From Actinoalloteichus caeruleus DSM 43889 (GTDB lineage Bacteria > Actinomycetota > Actinomycetes > Mycobacteriales > Pseudonocardiaceae): a DNA stretch of 64,000 nt. The stretch's first letter is position 1, and the number at the start of each line of letters is the position of its first letter. Of this stretch, positions 28,593 to 38,031 are shown piece after piece. The position numbers and the translations under genes were made by a program. The stretch covers positions 2,604,001 to 2,668,000 of the forward strand of contig NZ_AUBJ02000001.1 in assembly GCF_000429185.2 (NCBI RefSeq), in the 5' to 3' direction. A model generated the notes under the pieces. It was not told the DNA's origin and ran no database searches. It worked only from the letters and a program-made list of their open reading frames with translations.

Positions 28593-28626
28593 CGTATTGT
28601 CAATACGCGAAAGTATTGGCAATACG
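28593..28626. promoter_or_regulatory. Tandem inverted repeats, probable XRE operator
   Basis: Two close palindromes share the same half-site: CGTATTGTCAATACG (28593-28607) and GTATTGGCAATAC (28613-28625). A further single half-site CAATACG lies at about 28568-28574. They stand 60 bases upstream of the XRE start in a local AT-rich patch, so the regulator probably binds here to control itself and perhaps the divergent gene. Confidence 0.75.
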
Positions 28627-28831
28627 CTCGTCTCTCGACCTTCGGAGGGGACCGCGGTCGGCCCGTGTCCCGGGCGCGCGGGCAGGGAGCCGACTCCGCG
28701 TCCGCCCATGGTGCGTCGAGCCCTGACCGCCCGGGGCCCCGGGGTCGGAGGGACGGGCGACGGGCACGAGCACCGGGGCTCCGGGCGCGTCCCGCGAAGC
28801 CGAGACCTCCCAGTGGACGGAGCAGCCAGGA

Positions 28832-29260
28832 ATGACGACCCTCGACCTCTCGCCCGCCCCCGCCCACATCAGGCACCAGTGGTACCACCGCGTCCTCGGC
28901 TGGGACCTGGACCGGCAACAGTGCTCGACCGCCCAGGTGGAGCTGGACGAGTACCGGACGGTGGTGATCGTCCGCCTCGCCTCCACCACCCTGGGCACCA
29001 TCGGCGTCTCCCGCGACACCGCGCGGGCGATCGCGGCGGCGATCAGGTCCCGGGACACCGAGCACTTCGCGGTCCTCCGCCAGCACGGGGACTCGTGCCT
29101 GCTCGCGCTCTCCCCAGCCCGGCATGACGACGGGGTGATCGTGCACCTGGTCGGGCAGCGGGCTCCCGACTGGCGGATCGGTTTCGACTCGGCCGCCGCG
29201 TCATCCCTCGCCGAACTGCTGACGGCGGGGGCGGAGATCATCCGGGAACGCCTGCCCTGA
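28832..29260 (+). CDS. Hypothetical protein divergent from the XRE/DUF397 pair
   Basis: 142 residues, ATG 28832. An alpha/beta pattern is visible (YRTVVIVRLASTTLGTIGVS, RDTEHFAVLRQHGDSCLLAL, DDGVIVHLVGQRAPDWRIGF) with a C-terminal helix. There is no membrane segment or known catalytic motif. Similar small proteins often stand next to DUF397/XRE pairs and may be the third part of that module; this is from memory, not a search. Confidence 0.7.
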   Translation: MTTLDLSPAPAHIRHQWYHRVLGWDLDRQQCSTAQVELDEYRTVVIVRLASTTLGTIGVSRDTARAIAAAIRSRDTEHFAVLRQHGDSCLLALSPARHDDGVIVHLVGQRAPDWRIGFDSAAASSLAELLTAGAEIIRERLP

Positions 29261-29573
29261 GGTCACCGGGGCGGATGACGCGGCCCCGCGTCGGTCCGCG
29301 CCAGCGGGCACGGCCCGCGCTCGACGCGGCCCGGGTCGGCGGAGGCCGACCGGGCCCACGCACCGGCGGGTGCCGCCGGGGAGAACCGGGCGGCACCACC
29401 CGTTCCCGCCGTGCCCCTGACCCGCGTGCTCGCGTTAGGGGTGGACTCCCACGCCCCCGCATCGCCGGGGCCGGAACGGAGGCGCTCCCCCGGACCGTCC
29501 CTCGCCCCAGGGGCGCGCCGACGAACCCACTCCGGCGGACGTGCTCACGGGCGGGGGCGACGCGGTAGCCCCG
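29261..29573. other. Intergenic stretch between convergent genes
   Basis: About 310 very GC-rich bases. I see no supported gene. No strong hairpin with a T run is present. Confidence 0.45.
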
Positions 29574-30308
29574 TCAGTCGGTGGCGGTCGCGCGTTCCCC
29601 CGCCGGGTCGCCGACGGCCGCCCGCCCCTCGACGCCGATCGCCGGACCCAGGTAGCGGACCAGCATCGCCTTGATCTCGGTGAGGAGTTCCCGGCGCCTC
29701 GCCTCGTCCGCGCCGAGGAGCATCGGCATCATGGTGCGCACCGTGCCCACCGTCATCGTCGCCAGCAGCTCGCGCCGCTCCCTGGTGAGCTCGGGGCACC
29801 GGTCGCCGAAGAAGCCCGCGATCCGCTCCACCGTGCCCTGCTGGAGCCCCGCGGCGACGGCGGCGAGCTGGTCGGGGAGCGCGGAACCGTAGAACAGGGG
29901 CCAGAAGGCGGGCTGGGAGACCTTGAAGGCGAGGACCGCGTCGAGCAGGCCGTCCACCAGTTCGGGCAGCGGACGCCCGGCCGACTCCGGCGTCGTCCTG
30001 GCGGCCCAGAACTCCCGGAGGCGTTCGCCGTAGCGCACGGCCAGCTCCTCGACCACCTGGTCCTTGTTCCGGAAGAACTGGTACAGGGTGCCGGGTGAGA
30101 CGCCGGCCCTGGCGGCGATCGCGTTGGTCGTCGCCTCCGCGTAGCCGACCTCGGAGATGACCTCCTCGGCCGCGTCGAGGATGGCGGCCATCCGCGCCAG
30201 CCCCCTGGCCTGCCGGCGCACCCCGCCGGCCTCGGCCCGGCCCGCCGTCCCGGCGCCGCGCTCGGCCCCCGCGTCACCGGCCGGCCGGGCGGCTCGATCC
30301 CGTGGCAT
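29574..30308 (-). CDS. TetR-family regulator of the MMPL exporter
   Basis: 244 residues. The HTH is EVGYAEATTNAIAARAGVSP followed by GTLYQFFRNKDQVVEELAVR, a classic TetR motif, after a charged ~35-residue N-terminal extension. The ligand domain is helical (LPELVDGLLDAVLAFKVSQP, ELLATMTVGTVRTMMPMLLG). The ATG at 30308 has AGGAGGG just upstream. The gene is divergent from the MMPL transporter, and two palindromes lie between them, so it most likely represses that exporter and itself. Confidence 0.9.
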   Translation of the reverse strand: MPRDRAARPAGDAGAERGAGTAGRAEAGGVRRQARGLARMAAILDAAEEVISEVGYAEATTNAIAARAGVSPGTLYQFFRNKDQVVEELAVRYGERLREFWAARTTPESAGRPLPELVDGLLDAVLAFKVSQPAFWPLFYGSALPDQLAAVAAGLQQGTVERIAGFFGDRCPELTRERRELLATMTVGTVRTMMPMLLGADEARRRELLTEIKAMLVRYLGPAIGVEGRAAVGDPAGERATATD

Positions 30309-30338
30309 GTCCCTCCTCGCGCACGACGACTTGCAAAC

Positions 30339-30396
30339 ACGAGTGATCGCTTGTAATTTGCGTCCACCCCCACAAATACGAGTCTTGATTCGCATT
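30339..30396. promoter_or_regulatory. Two candidate TetR operators
   Basis: An imperfect palindrome ACGAGTGATCGCTTGT (30339-30354, centred on GATC, flanked by CAAA and TTTG) and a second AATACGAGTC-TT-GATTCGCATT (30375-30396) share the CGAGT/GATCG-like half-site. Both lie in an AT-rich spacer between the TetR start (30308) and the exporter start (30563). Confidence 0.65.
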
Positions 30397-30562
30397 CGTG
30401 GTCTGCTTCCAGCCTAACCGGAGGACCGAAGCCCGTGCCCCACCACGACGGCGGCGGCCGTTCAGCCGAGCCCGCCACCCCACTCCGCACCGAGGCGGCT
30501 CCCGACGCGCACCGAGGACCACGCCCGTCCTCCACCACCGGGTTCCAGCGGGGAGGTCGCCG

Positions 30563-32824
30563 GTGAGCACCGCGCTCGACACCCCCGCTCCCCGCCGTCA
30601 CCCGACGAATCCCGCACCTGGCCCGCTCCACCGGTTGGGACGGTGGCTCGCCCACCACCGGCGCCGGGTGCTGTGGGCGAGCCTCGCGTTGACCGTGCTC
30701 AGCGGCGTGCTCGGCGCCACCGCCGTCGGGTCCTTCGCCCTGTCGAGGTTCGAGGCCCCCGGCTCGGAGTCCGACCAGGCCGGCCGGGTGCTGGCCGAGC
30801 GCTTCGACACCGGCAGCCCCGACCTCATCCTGCTGGTCACCCCCGAGTCCGGGGACGTCTCCACCGCCGAGATGCGGGAGTACGGCCTGGACCTGACCGG
30901 CGAACTCGCCGACCACGACGGCGTCGCCGAGGCCTACTCCTACTGGACCCGAGGCGGGGCGAACACCCTGGCCAGCCGCGACGGGCGGCACGCGCTCGTG
31001 GTCGCCCGGATCCCCGGCGACGCCGATCACGTGCGTTCCACCGTGCTCCCCGGGCTCACCGAACGCTTCGACCGTGACGACGACCTGGCCTCCGTCCGCA
31101 TCGGCGGCGGGGAACAGGTGTTCCGCGACGCGGGCGCCGAGGCCAGGTCGGACTTCGTCCGCGCCGAACTCATCATCTTCCCGCTCGTCTTCGTGCTGCT
31201 CGTACTGGTGCTGCGCAGCGCGCTGGTGGCGCTGCTGCCCCTGGCCGTCGGGGTGCTGGCCATGCTGGTGGCCCTGTCGCTCCTACGGATTCCGCTGCTG
31301 TTCAGCGAGGTCTCCACCTTCGCCCTGAACCTGACCCTCGCGATGGGGCTCGGCCTGGGCGTCGACTACGGGCTGATCGTGATCCACCGCTTCCGCGAGG
31401 AGCTGGGCGCCGGGGCCTCCGTCTCCGAGGCGACGGCGCGGACGCTGGACACGGCGGGCCGGACGGTCGTGTTCAGCGGGGTGACCGTCGCGGCCTCGCT
31501 GGTGGTCCTGCTGGTCCTGCCCTTCGACTTCCTCCGGTCCTTCGCCTACGCGGGCGTCGCGATCGTCGCCGGCGGGCTGGTCGGCGCCCTCGTCGTGCTG
31601 CCGGCGGTGCTCGCCTCCCTCGGGCACCGGGTCGCCGGACGGGCGAGGACGGCACCGGCCCCGGTCGGCCCCGAGGCCGCCCTGCCCGGAACCGCCGGCC
31701 GCTGGTACCGGGCGGCGACCGCGGTCATGCGGCGACCGGTGCTCTTCGGCGGCGTGGCCGTCGTCGCGCTCCTCGCCCTGGGCGCCCCCGCGCTCGGCCT
31801 CCGCTTCGGCCTCCCCGACGATCGGATCCTGCCCCCGGAGACCGGGAGCCGGCAGGTCCAGGAGGTGGTGCGCTCGGAGTTCGCCGCCGAGGAGGTCGAC
31901 GCGCTCCAGGTCGTGCTGCCCGACGCCGGCCCGCTGGCCGCCGGGGGACCGGAACTCGCCGACTACGCGGCGCGCCTGTCCGAGGTGCCCGGGGTGGCCA
32001 GGGTCGATTCCCTCGCCGGCTCCCACGAGGACGGCCAGTTGGTGGCCACCGACCAGGCCGAGCCGGAACGCTTCGCCGGCGAGGACGCCACCTGGTTGTC
32101 GGCGGTACCCGACCTGGAGGGGCTGGAGGAGGACGCGACCGGGCTGGTCGAGCGGGTTCGCGACGTGCCCGCCCCCTCGGAGGTGCTGGTCGGCGGCTAC
32201 CCGGCCGAACTCGCCGACTACCGGTCCACCGTGGTCGAGCGGCTTCCGCTCGTGCTCGCGCTGATCCTGCTGGTCACCTTCGCGATCCTGTTCCTGATGA
32301 CCGGCAGTCTGCTGCTCCCGGTGAAGGCGACGGTGCTGAACCTGCTGAGCCTGTCGGTGATGTTCGGTGCCCTGGTGTGGGTGTTCCAGGAGGGCAACCT
32401 GGCCGGGGCGCTCGGGTTCACCGCCACCGGTTCGCTGGAACCGAGCATCCCGATCCTGATGTTCTGCGTGGCCTACGGGCTGTCGATGGACTACGAGGTG
32501 TTCATGCTGTCCCGGATCAAGGAGGAGTACGACCGCACCGGGGACAACGACGCGGCCGTTGCGGTGGGCATGCAGCGCAGCGCCCCGCTGATCACCGCCG
32601 CCGGGTTGATCCTCGCCGCGTCCTTCGCCGCCTACGCCTCGGCCGGCGTGATGTACATCCAGATGCTGGGGGTGGGGGTCGCCGTCGCGATCCTGGTGGA
32701 CACCACCCTGATCCGGGCGGTGCTGGTCCCGGCGTTCATGCGACTGGCGGGCCGGGCCAACTGGTGGGCGCCCGCGCCGCTGCGGCGGCTGCACGACCGG
32801 ATCGGGCTGCGCGAGTCGGTCTGA
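30563..32824 (+). CDS. MMPL-family RND exporter
   Basis: 753 residues from GTG 30563, with GGGAGG upstream. Two repeats each begin with one helix, a large outer domain, and then five helices, as in MmpL proteins. The proton-relay region appears as LGLGVDYGLIVIHRFREELG in the first half and CVAYGLSMDYEVFMLSRIKE in the second, both with the G-x-x-x-D-Y pair. MMPL proteins export lipids, siderophores or drugs using the proton gradient. The divergent TetR gene points to an inducible efflux role. Confidence 0.93.
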   Translation: MSTALDTPAPRRHPTNPAPGPLHRLGRWLAHHRRRVLWASLALTVLSGVLGATAVGSFALSRFEAPGSESDQAGRVLAERFDTGSPDLILLVTPESGDVSTAEMREYGLDLTGELADHDGVAEAYSYWTRGGANTLASRDGRHALVVARIPGDADHVRSTVLPGLTERFDRDDDLASVRIGGGEQVFRDAGAEARSDFVRAELIIFPLVFVLLVLVLRSALVALLPLAVGVLAMLVALSLLRIPLLFSEVSTFALNLTLAMGLGLGVDYGLIVIHRFREELGAGASVSEATARTLDTAGRTVVFSGVTVAASLVVLLVLPFDFLRSFAYAGVAIVAGGLVGALVVLPAVLASLGHRVAGRARTAPAPVGPEAALPGTAGRWYRAATAVMRRPVLFGGVAVVALLALGAPALGLRFGLPDDRILPPETGSRQVQEVVRSEFAAEEVDALQVVLPDAGPLAAGGPELADYAARLSEVPGVARVDSLAGSHEDGQLVATDQAEPERFAGEDATWLSAVPDLEGLEEDATGLVERVRDVPAPSEVLVGGYPAELADYRSTVVERLPLVLALILLVTFAILFLMTGSLLLPVKATVLNLLSLSVMFGALVWVFQEGNLAGALGFTATGSLEPSIPILMFCVAYGLSMDYEVFMLSRIKEEYDRTGDNDAAVAVGMQRSAPLITAAGLILAASFAAYASAGVMYIQMLGVGVAVAILVDTTLIRAVLVPAFMRLAGRANWWAPAPLRRLHDRIGLRESV

Positions 32825-32840
32825 CCCGGCAGCAGGTGCC

Positions 32841-32871
32841 GGGGGTCGGTCGTCACGGCCGACCGGCCCCC
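32841..32871. terminator. Hairpin between convergent genes
   Basis: An inverted repeat (GGGGGTCGGTCG / CGACCGGCCCCC with small bulges, centred on TCACGG) lies between the MMPL stop and the GntR stop. It is well placed to end transcription in both directions. Confidence 0.5.
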
Positions 32872-32878
32872 GAGCCGC

Positions 32879-33634
32879 TCAGCTGGCTTCCGCGCCCGCC
32901 TCCGGGCTCACCAACGATCGCCGCAGCCGACCGCTGGCCGAGTCCATGTGCGCCCGCATCGCCGCGCCGGCCGCCTCCGGGTCGCGGGACCGGATGGCCT
33001 CGAAGACGGCGGTGTGCTCGGCGAGGGTGGTGGCGGTGGTGCCGTCGGCCCGCACCGCGCGGGCCACCCACACCTGGAGCAGGGACCGCACGCTGTGCAG
33101 GATGTCGCTGAGGACGGAGTTCCTGGCGATCTCGGCGGTCTCGAGGTGGAAGGCCACGTCGGCCTCGACGAAGGTGGGCACGTCGTCGACGGCCTCCTCC
33201 ATCCGCCGCAGGTGCTTCTCCAGGCGGTCGATGTCCTCGTCCAACGCCCTGGTGGCGGCCAGCTGGGCGGTGATGACCTCCAGGAACTGGCGCACCTCCA
33301 CCAGGTCGTGGGTCCGGGGCTGACCGAGCATCAACCCCCAGTTGATGGTCTGGGGCAACAGGTCGGAGGTCGTCTGCCGCACGTAGGAACCGGACCCCGG
33401 CTTGATCTCGATGATCCCGAGGATGTCCAGCGCGGAGAGTGCACCGCGCACGGTGGACCGCCCGACGTCGAGGGCCTCGGCCAACACCCGCTCGGAGGGC
33501 AACCGGGTTCCGGGCGCGAGGCGGCCTTCGGCGAGCTGGTCCAGCAGCCGCTTCGCGACCTCGCTGACGGTGGACTCGCGGGCCACCGGCCGCAGCAGCT
33601 CCTCGAACCGTGGCTGCGTCGTCTCGGGCGTCAT
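32879..33634 (-). CDS. FadR-type GntR regulator
   Basis: 251 residues. The winged helix is LLDQLAEGRLAPGTRLPSER, VLAEALDVGRSTVRGALSAL, followed by LGIIEIKPGSGSYVRQ. The C-terminal FCD domain shows FVEADVAFHLETAEIARNSV with the metal-binding D and H residues (D-x-x-x-H), and AEHTAVFEAIRSRDPEAAGA. The ATG 33634 lies where the family begins. It follows the HpcH aldolase gene on the same strand, 70 bases apart. A TGGT/ACCA-type palindrome before the MFS gene is its likely operator, so it probably controls the whole sugar-acid locus. Confidence 0.9.
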   Translation of the reverse strand: MTPETTQPRFEELLRPVARESTVSEVAKRLLDQLAEGRLAPGTRLPSERVLAEALDVGRSTVRGALSALDILGIIEIKPGSGSYVRQTTSDLLPQTINWGLMLGQPRTHDLVEVRQFLEVITAQLAATRALDEDIDRLEKHLRRMEEAVDDVPTFVEADVAFHLETAEIARNSVLSDILHSVRSLLQVWVARAVRADGTTATTLAEHTAVFEAIRSRDPEAAGAAMRAHMDSASGRLRRSLVSPEAGAEAS

Positions 33635-33704
33635 GGCCGGCCCCGTCCTGACCGGGCGGGTCGGCGGGGGAGCAGCGTGGTGGTGACGGCGTCGATCACA
33701 CCAC

Positions 33705-34493
33705 TCACGTCCTTCCTGAATCGGTCGCGGAGCGGATCGCTCCGAGGTCGGTGGCGAGTGCCTTCTGGTAGATCCACAGGTCACCGCCGTAGGCGAGCAG
33801 CCGGAAACCGCGCTCGACGAGGTCGGTGGCCTGGGGAACGCTGGTGGGCATGAAACCGGCGAGCTTGCCGTGGTCGGCGGCGGCCGAGGCGACCCGGTCG
33901 AGGGCCGCCAGGTAGTCGGGGTGGTCGAACCGCCCGGGGATCCCCATCGAGTTCGTCAGGTCGAAGTGACCCACCCACAGCACGTCCAGGCCGTCGACGG
34001 CGGCGATCCGCTCGACCTCCTCCAACCCGGCCACGGTCTCGATCTGCGCGATCACGACGGTGTCGTCGTTCGCCCTGGCGATCGTGTCGAGGAAGTCGCC
34101 GGCGACGTAGTCGTCGTGCGCGATGCCGAAGGCCGCGCCCCGCACACCGCGCGGCGGGTAGGCCGACCAGGCCACCAGGCGGCGCGCCGCCTCCTCGGAC
34201 TCCACCATCGGCGCCATCACCCCCCGCGCGCCGAGGTCGAGCGCGCGGCTCACCGCGCTGCGGTCCTCGGCGGAGGGCACCCGGACCCAGGCGGGGATCC
34301 CGGCCGGGCGGGTCGTGGCCAGCAGGCGGCCGATGGTCTCCCAGCCCCAGCCGGTGTGCTCGGCGTCGAAGACGACGAACTCCGCGCCCGCGCCAGCGGC
34401 GAGGCGACCGATGCCGTTGGAGTCGAACTCGAAGACGAAGGTGCCCAGGGCCACCTGCCCGGCCCGCGCCCTGTCGATCACGTCGAGGGTCAT
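33705..34493 (-). CDS. HpcH/HpaI-family aldolase
   Basis: 262 residues. Family signature segments: EFVVFDAEHTGWGWETIGRL (with the conserved D-x-E-H), ARGVMAPMVESEEAARRLVA, VVIAQIETVAGLEEVERIAA with the metal-binding Glu, and LDVLWVGHFDLTNSMGIPG with the metal-binding Asp. These are class II, metal-dependent retro-aldolases for 2-oxo-3-deoxy acids. The ATG at 34493 was used. It is divergent from the MFS gene and next to the GntR regulator. Its role in the apionate/erythrulose route is not clear; it may cleave a side product. Confidence 0.88.
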   Translation of the reverse strand: MTLDVIDRARAGQVALGTFVFEFDSNGIGRLAAGAGAEFVVFDAEHTGWGWETIGRLLATTRPAGIPAWVRVPSAEDRSAVSRALDLGARGVMAPMVESEEAARRLVAWSAYPPRGVRGAAFGIAHDDYVAGDFLDTIARANDDTVVIAQIETVAGLEEVERIAAVDGLDVLWVGHFDLTNSMGIPGRFDHPDYLAALDRVASAAADHGKLAGFMPTSVPQATDLVERGFRLLAYGGDLWIYQKALATDLGAIRSATDSGRT

Positions 34494-34675
34494 GAGCGGG
34501 CCACCTTAGCTCCGTCGTTGGGCTGGTCAGCGGGTCGTGCCGTGCGGCGCGGCCCAGCAAACCACCGCTCGCCCGGAAGGGCAACCAACCAGTTGACCGG
34601 TCGCCGCCGGGAGCCGGCGAAAGTGACGTGACTCACCGTCACGGCCTACTAAACCGATCCGGTGAAAATTCAAGG

Positions 34676-34692
34676 TGGTCAACCGGTGACCA
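34676..34692. promoter_or_regulatory. Candidate GntR operator
   Basis: TGGTCA-ACCGG-TGACCA is a perfect 6-bp inverted repeat with 5-base spacer, close to the FadR-type pattern TGGTnnnACCA. It stands 125 bases before the MFS start and 180 bases from the divergent aldolase start, in the one AT-rich part of the spacer. Confidence 0.65.
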
Positions 34693-34817
34693 ATTTCCGA
34701 AGAAGGGCTAACGTGTGCTCAGCCGTTCCGCGCTGCTGCGTCTAGCCCAGATGGAGGATCAGCAGCGGGCAGAGTTCACCGCCGAACGTGGGAGTTCGGT
34801 GAATCCGAGGAGTCAGC

Positions 34818-36197
34818 GTGGACACCGCCTCAACCGCGTCCGTCGAGCGCTCGGCGATCCGCAAGGTCGCCGTCCGACTCGTGCCGTTCGTCGCCCTGAT
34901 GTTCTTCATCAACTACCTGGACCGGACGGCGATCTCCTTCGCCGGGCCCAACGGGATGAACGACGACCTGGCCCTGACAGCGGCCCAGTTCGGCTTCGCC
35001 TCCGGCGTCTTCTTCATCGGCTACATCGTGTTGGAGGTCCCGAGCAACATCGCCCTGCACAAGGTGGGCGCGCGGCGCTGGCTCGCCCGCATCATGGTCA
35101 GCTGGGGCGTCGTCGCGCTGCTGTTCACCTGGGTGCAGAACGCCGAGCAGCTGTACGTGCTGCGGTTCCTGCTCGGTGTCGCCGAGGCGGGCTTCTTCCC
35201 CGGCGCGATCCTCTTCCTGAGCCTCTGGGTGCCGACCAAGCACCGCGGCAAGATCCTCGCCCTGTTCTACCTGGCCCAGCCGCTGACCACGGTCATCGGC
35301 GCGCCGCTGGCCGGAGCGCTCATCGAGCAGCACGGCGTGTTCTTCGGCCTGGAGGGCTGGCGCTTCATGTTCCTCTGCGTCGCGCTGCCCGCCGTCATCG
35401 TCGGCGTGATCACCTGGTTCTACCTGCCCGACCGGCCGGCCGACGCGAAGTGGCTGACCAAGGAGGAGCAGACGTGGCTGACCACCGCCCTCGACAAGGA
35501 AGCGAAGGCCAAGTCCGCCGGTGGTGACGGCCAGGGCCACAGCATGAAGGCGGCGTTCACCAACGGCCGGGTGTGGGTGCTGGCCGTCATCTACTTCGGC
35601 TTCATCTACGGCCTCTACGCCCTGGCGTTCTTCCTGCCCACCATCATCAGCGGGTTCGAGGAGCAGTTCGGCACGACCTTCGACGTCTTCCAGCGGGGCC
35701 TGATCACCGCGATCCCCTACCTGCCGGCGGCCGTCGTCCTCTACCTGTGGTCGCGGGACGCCACCAGGAGGGGCGTCCAGACCTGGCACATCGCGGTCCC
35801 CGCCGTCGTCGGTGGTCTCAGCATCCCGCTGGCGTTGTTCATGAACTCCCCGGCCGCCACCGTCGCGGTGATCACCGTCACCGCCTGCGCGATCTTCGCG
35901 GCGCTGCCGAACTTCTGGACCGTGCCCTCCCGGTTCCTCACCGGGGCGGCCGCGGCCGCCGGCATCGCGCTGATCAACACCCTGGGCAACATCGCGGGCT
36001 TCGCCGCCAGCTACGTGACCGGTTTCCTCAACGACCTCACCGGCTCCTACGTCGTCCCCATGTTCGTGGTCGGCGGGCTGATGGTGCTCTCCGGCGTGCT
36101 GATGGTGGCCCTGAGCAGGCGGGGCGCCGTGGACCCCGTGGTCGACGGAACCGTGGACGACGACGCCCCCACCTCGACCCGCGCCGGCGGGCACTGA
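34818..36197 (+). CDS. MFS anion:cation symporter (ACS) family carrier
   Basis: 459 residues, 12 helices with a long central loop. ACS markers: FINYLDRTAISFAGPNGMND in helix 1, FIGYIVLEVPSNIALHKVGA (the YxxxxxPSN motif), and GVAEAGFFPGAILFLSLWVP. This family imports sugar acids such as glucarate, galactonate or tartrate. The start GTG 34818 has GAGGAG 6-11 bases upstream. As first gene of the rightward operon it fits uptake of apionate or a related branched sugar acid. Confidence 0.9.
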   Translation: MDTASTASVERSAIRKVAVRLVPFVALMFFINYLDRTAISFAGPNGMNDDLALTAAQFGFASGVFFIGYIVLEVPSNIALHKVGARRWLARIMVSWGVVALLFTWVQNAEQLYVLRFLLGVAEAGFFPGAILFLSLWVPTKHRGKILALFYLAQPLTTVIGAPLAGALIEQHGVFFGLEGWRFMFLCVALPAVIVGVITWFYLPDRPADAKWLTKEEQTWLTTALDKEAKAKSAGGDGQGHSMKAAFTNGRVWVLAVIYFGFIYGLYALAFFLPTIISGFEEQFGTTFDVFQRGLITAIPYLPAAVVLYLWSRDATRRGVQTWHIAVPAVVGGLSIPLALFMNSPAATVAVITVTACAIFAALPNFWTVPSRFLTGAAAAAGIALINTLGNIAGFAASYVTGFLNDLTGSYVVPMFVVGGLMVLSGVLMVALSRRGAVDPVVDGTVDDDAPTSTRAGGH

Positions 36198-36270
36198 CCG
36201 ACCCGAGCCGGGCGGGGCCGGCCACCGCCCGCCCGCCTCTCGTTCCCCGCGGTCCGGAGGCCGCCAGCAG

Positions 36271-37992
36271 ATGACTCGACTGTTCAACGACCCGTCCGAC
36301 TTCGCCGAGGAGTCCCTGGAGGGCTTCGTGGCCGCCCACCGCCGTTGGGTGCGCCGCGTCCCCGGCGGCGTCATCCGCGCCACCCCCCGGGTCCCGGGGA
36401 ACGTGGCCGTCGTCGTCGGTGGCGGCTCCGGCCACTACCCGGCCTTCGCCGGCCTGGTGGGACAGGGCATGGCGCACGGCGCCGCCGTGGGCAACGTCTT
36501 CGCCTCCCCGTCCGCCCAGCAGGTGCACGCCGTGGCCAGGGCCGCCGACAGCGGCGGCGGGGTGCTGCTGTCCTTCGGCAACTACGCCGGGGACGTCCTG
36601 CACTTCGGCCAGGCCAGGCAGCGGCTGCTCGACGAGGGCATTCCCTGCGAGGCGGTACCGGTCACCGATGACGTCTCCAGCGCCCCGGCACGGGACCGGG
36701 ACCGCCGACGTGGCGTCGCCGGCGACCTCGCCGTGTTCAAGGTCGCCTCGGCCGCGGCCGACGCCGGCCTCCCCCTCGCGGAGGTGGCCCGGCTGGCGCG
36801 GCTGGCCAACGACCGCACGCGGTCCTTCGGGGTGGCCTTCGACGGCTGCACCCTGCCCGGCTCCACCGAACCGCTGTTCACGGTTCCCGCCGGCCGGATG
36901 GCCGTCGGACTGGGCATCCACGGGGAACCGGGTATCGGCGAGCAGCCGATGCCGACCGCCGACGAGCTCGCCGAACTGTTCGTCTCCACCCTGCTCGCCG
37001 AACTCCCCCCAGGCGTCGACACCCCCAGGGGACAGCGCGTCGGCGTCATCCTCTCCGGCCTGGGTTCGGTGAAGTACGAGGAGCTGTTCGTCGTCTACCG
37101 GCGGGTCGCCCAGCTGCTCGACCGGGCCGGCCTGGAGGTCGTCGACCCGGAGGTCGGCGAACTCGTCACCAGCTTCGACATGGCCGGAGCCTCCCTCACC
37201 CTGTTCTGGTTGACCGACGAGCTGGAACCGCTGTGGACGGCCCCGGCCGACAGCCCCGCCCACCGCAAGGGCTCGGTGCCCAGGGTCGAGGGCGCGGACG
37301 ACGACGAGATCCCCGACCTGGCCCAGGACGTCGTCCCGCCCGCCAGCGAGGAGTCCCGGGCCTCGGCCCGCACCGCGCTGGCCGCCCTGGCCGCCGTGCG
37401 GGACACCGTCGAGGAACACGCCGAGGAGTTGGGGCGCATCGACGCGGTGGCCGGTGACGGGGACCACGGCATCGGGATGCGCCGGGGAGCGGCCGGTGGC
37501 CTGCGGGCGGCGGAGGAGGCCGCCGCGAGGGACGCGGGGGCCGGGACGCTGCTGGCCAGGGCGGCCGACGCCTGGGCCGACGAGGCCGGCGGCACCTCCG
37601 GCGCATTGTGGGGCGTGGCCCTGCGGTCGCTGGCCGCCGTGGTCGGCGACGAGCAGCGGCCCTCCGCGCAGGCGGTCGCCGCCGGGGTCCGCGCCGCGTC
37701 GGAGGACGTCATGCGCCTGGGCGGGGCGGTCGTCGGTGACAAGACGATGGTCGACGTCCTGGTGCCCTTCGCCGAGACCCTGTCCAGCCGGGTCGAGGCC
37801 GGGGACGCCCTCGGTGCCGCGTGGGAGGCCGCCGCCGAGGCGGCCGGACGGGCGGCCGAGGGCACGGCCGACCTGGTCCCCCGGATGGGCCGGGCCCGGC
37901 CGCTGGCCGAACGCAGCGTGGGCACGCCCGACGCGGGCGCGGTGTCACTGGCCCTGATCGTGCGGGCCGTCCGCGACGTGCTCCCCGACTAG
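36271..37992 (+). CDS. Fused DhaK-DhaL kinase, probable L-erythrulose kinase
   Basis: 573 residues. Residues ~1-330 are a DhaK domain: VVGGGSGHYPAFAGLVGQGM and the substrate-binding His in GLGIHGEPGIGEQ. Residues ~365-573 are a DhaL ATP-binding domain: VAGDGDHGIGMRRGAAG with the Mg2+-binding DGDHG, and GGTSGALWGVAL. Such one-chain kinases phosphorylate dihydroxyacetone or C4 ketoses with ATP. Because RpiB-like and TIM-like isomerases follow directly, L-erythrulose to L-erythrulose 1-phosphate (LerK) is the best guess; dihydroxyacetone is the alternative. The ATG 36271 has GGAGG 11 bases before it. Confidence 0.85.
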   Translation: MTRLFNDPSDFAEESLEGFVAAHRRWVRRVPGGVIRATPRVPGNVAVVVGGGSGHYPAFAGLVGQGMAHGAAVGNVFASPSAQQVHAVARAADSGGGVLLSFGNYAGDVLHFGQARQRLLDEGIPCEAVPVTDDVSSAPARDRDRRRGVAGDLAVFKVASAAADAGLPLAEVARLARLANDRTRSFGVAFDGCTLPGSTEPLFTVPAGRMAVGLGIHGEPGIGEQPMPTADELAELFVSTLLAELPPGVDTPRGQRVGVILSGLGSVKYEELFVVYRRVAQLLDRAGLEVVDPEVGELVTSFDMAGASLTLFWLTDELEPLWTAPADSPAHRKGSVPRVEGADDDEIPDLAQDVVPPASEESRASARTALAALAAVRDTVEEHAEELGRIDAVAGDGDHGIGMRRGAAGGLRAAEEAAARDAGAGTLLARAADAWADEAGGTSGALWGVALRSLAAVVGDEQRPSAQAVAAGVRAASEDVMRLGGAVVGDKTMVDVLVPFAETLSSRVEAGDALGAAWEAAAEAAGRAAEGTADLVPRMGRARPLAERSVGTPDAGAVSLALIVRAVRDVLPD

Positions 37993-38031
37993 AGCCACCA
38001 GACGAGCCCGAGGGGCAGGAAGGAGACGCTG

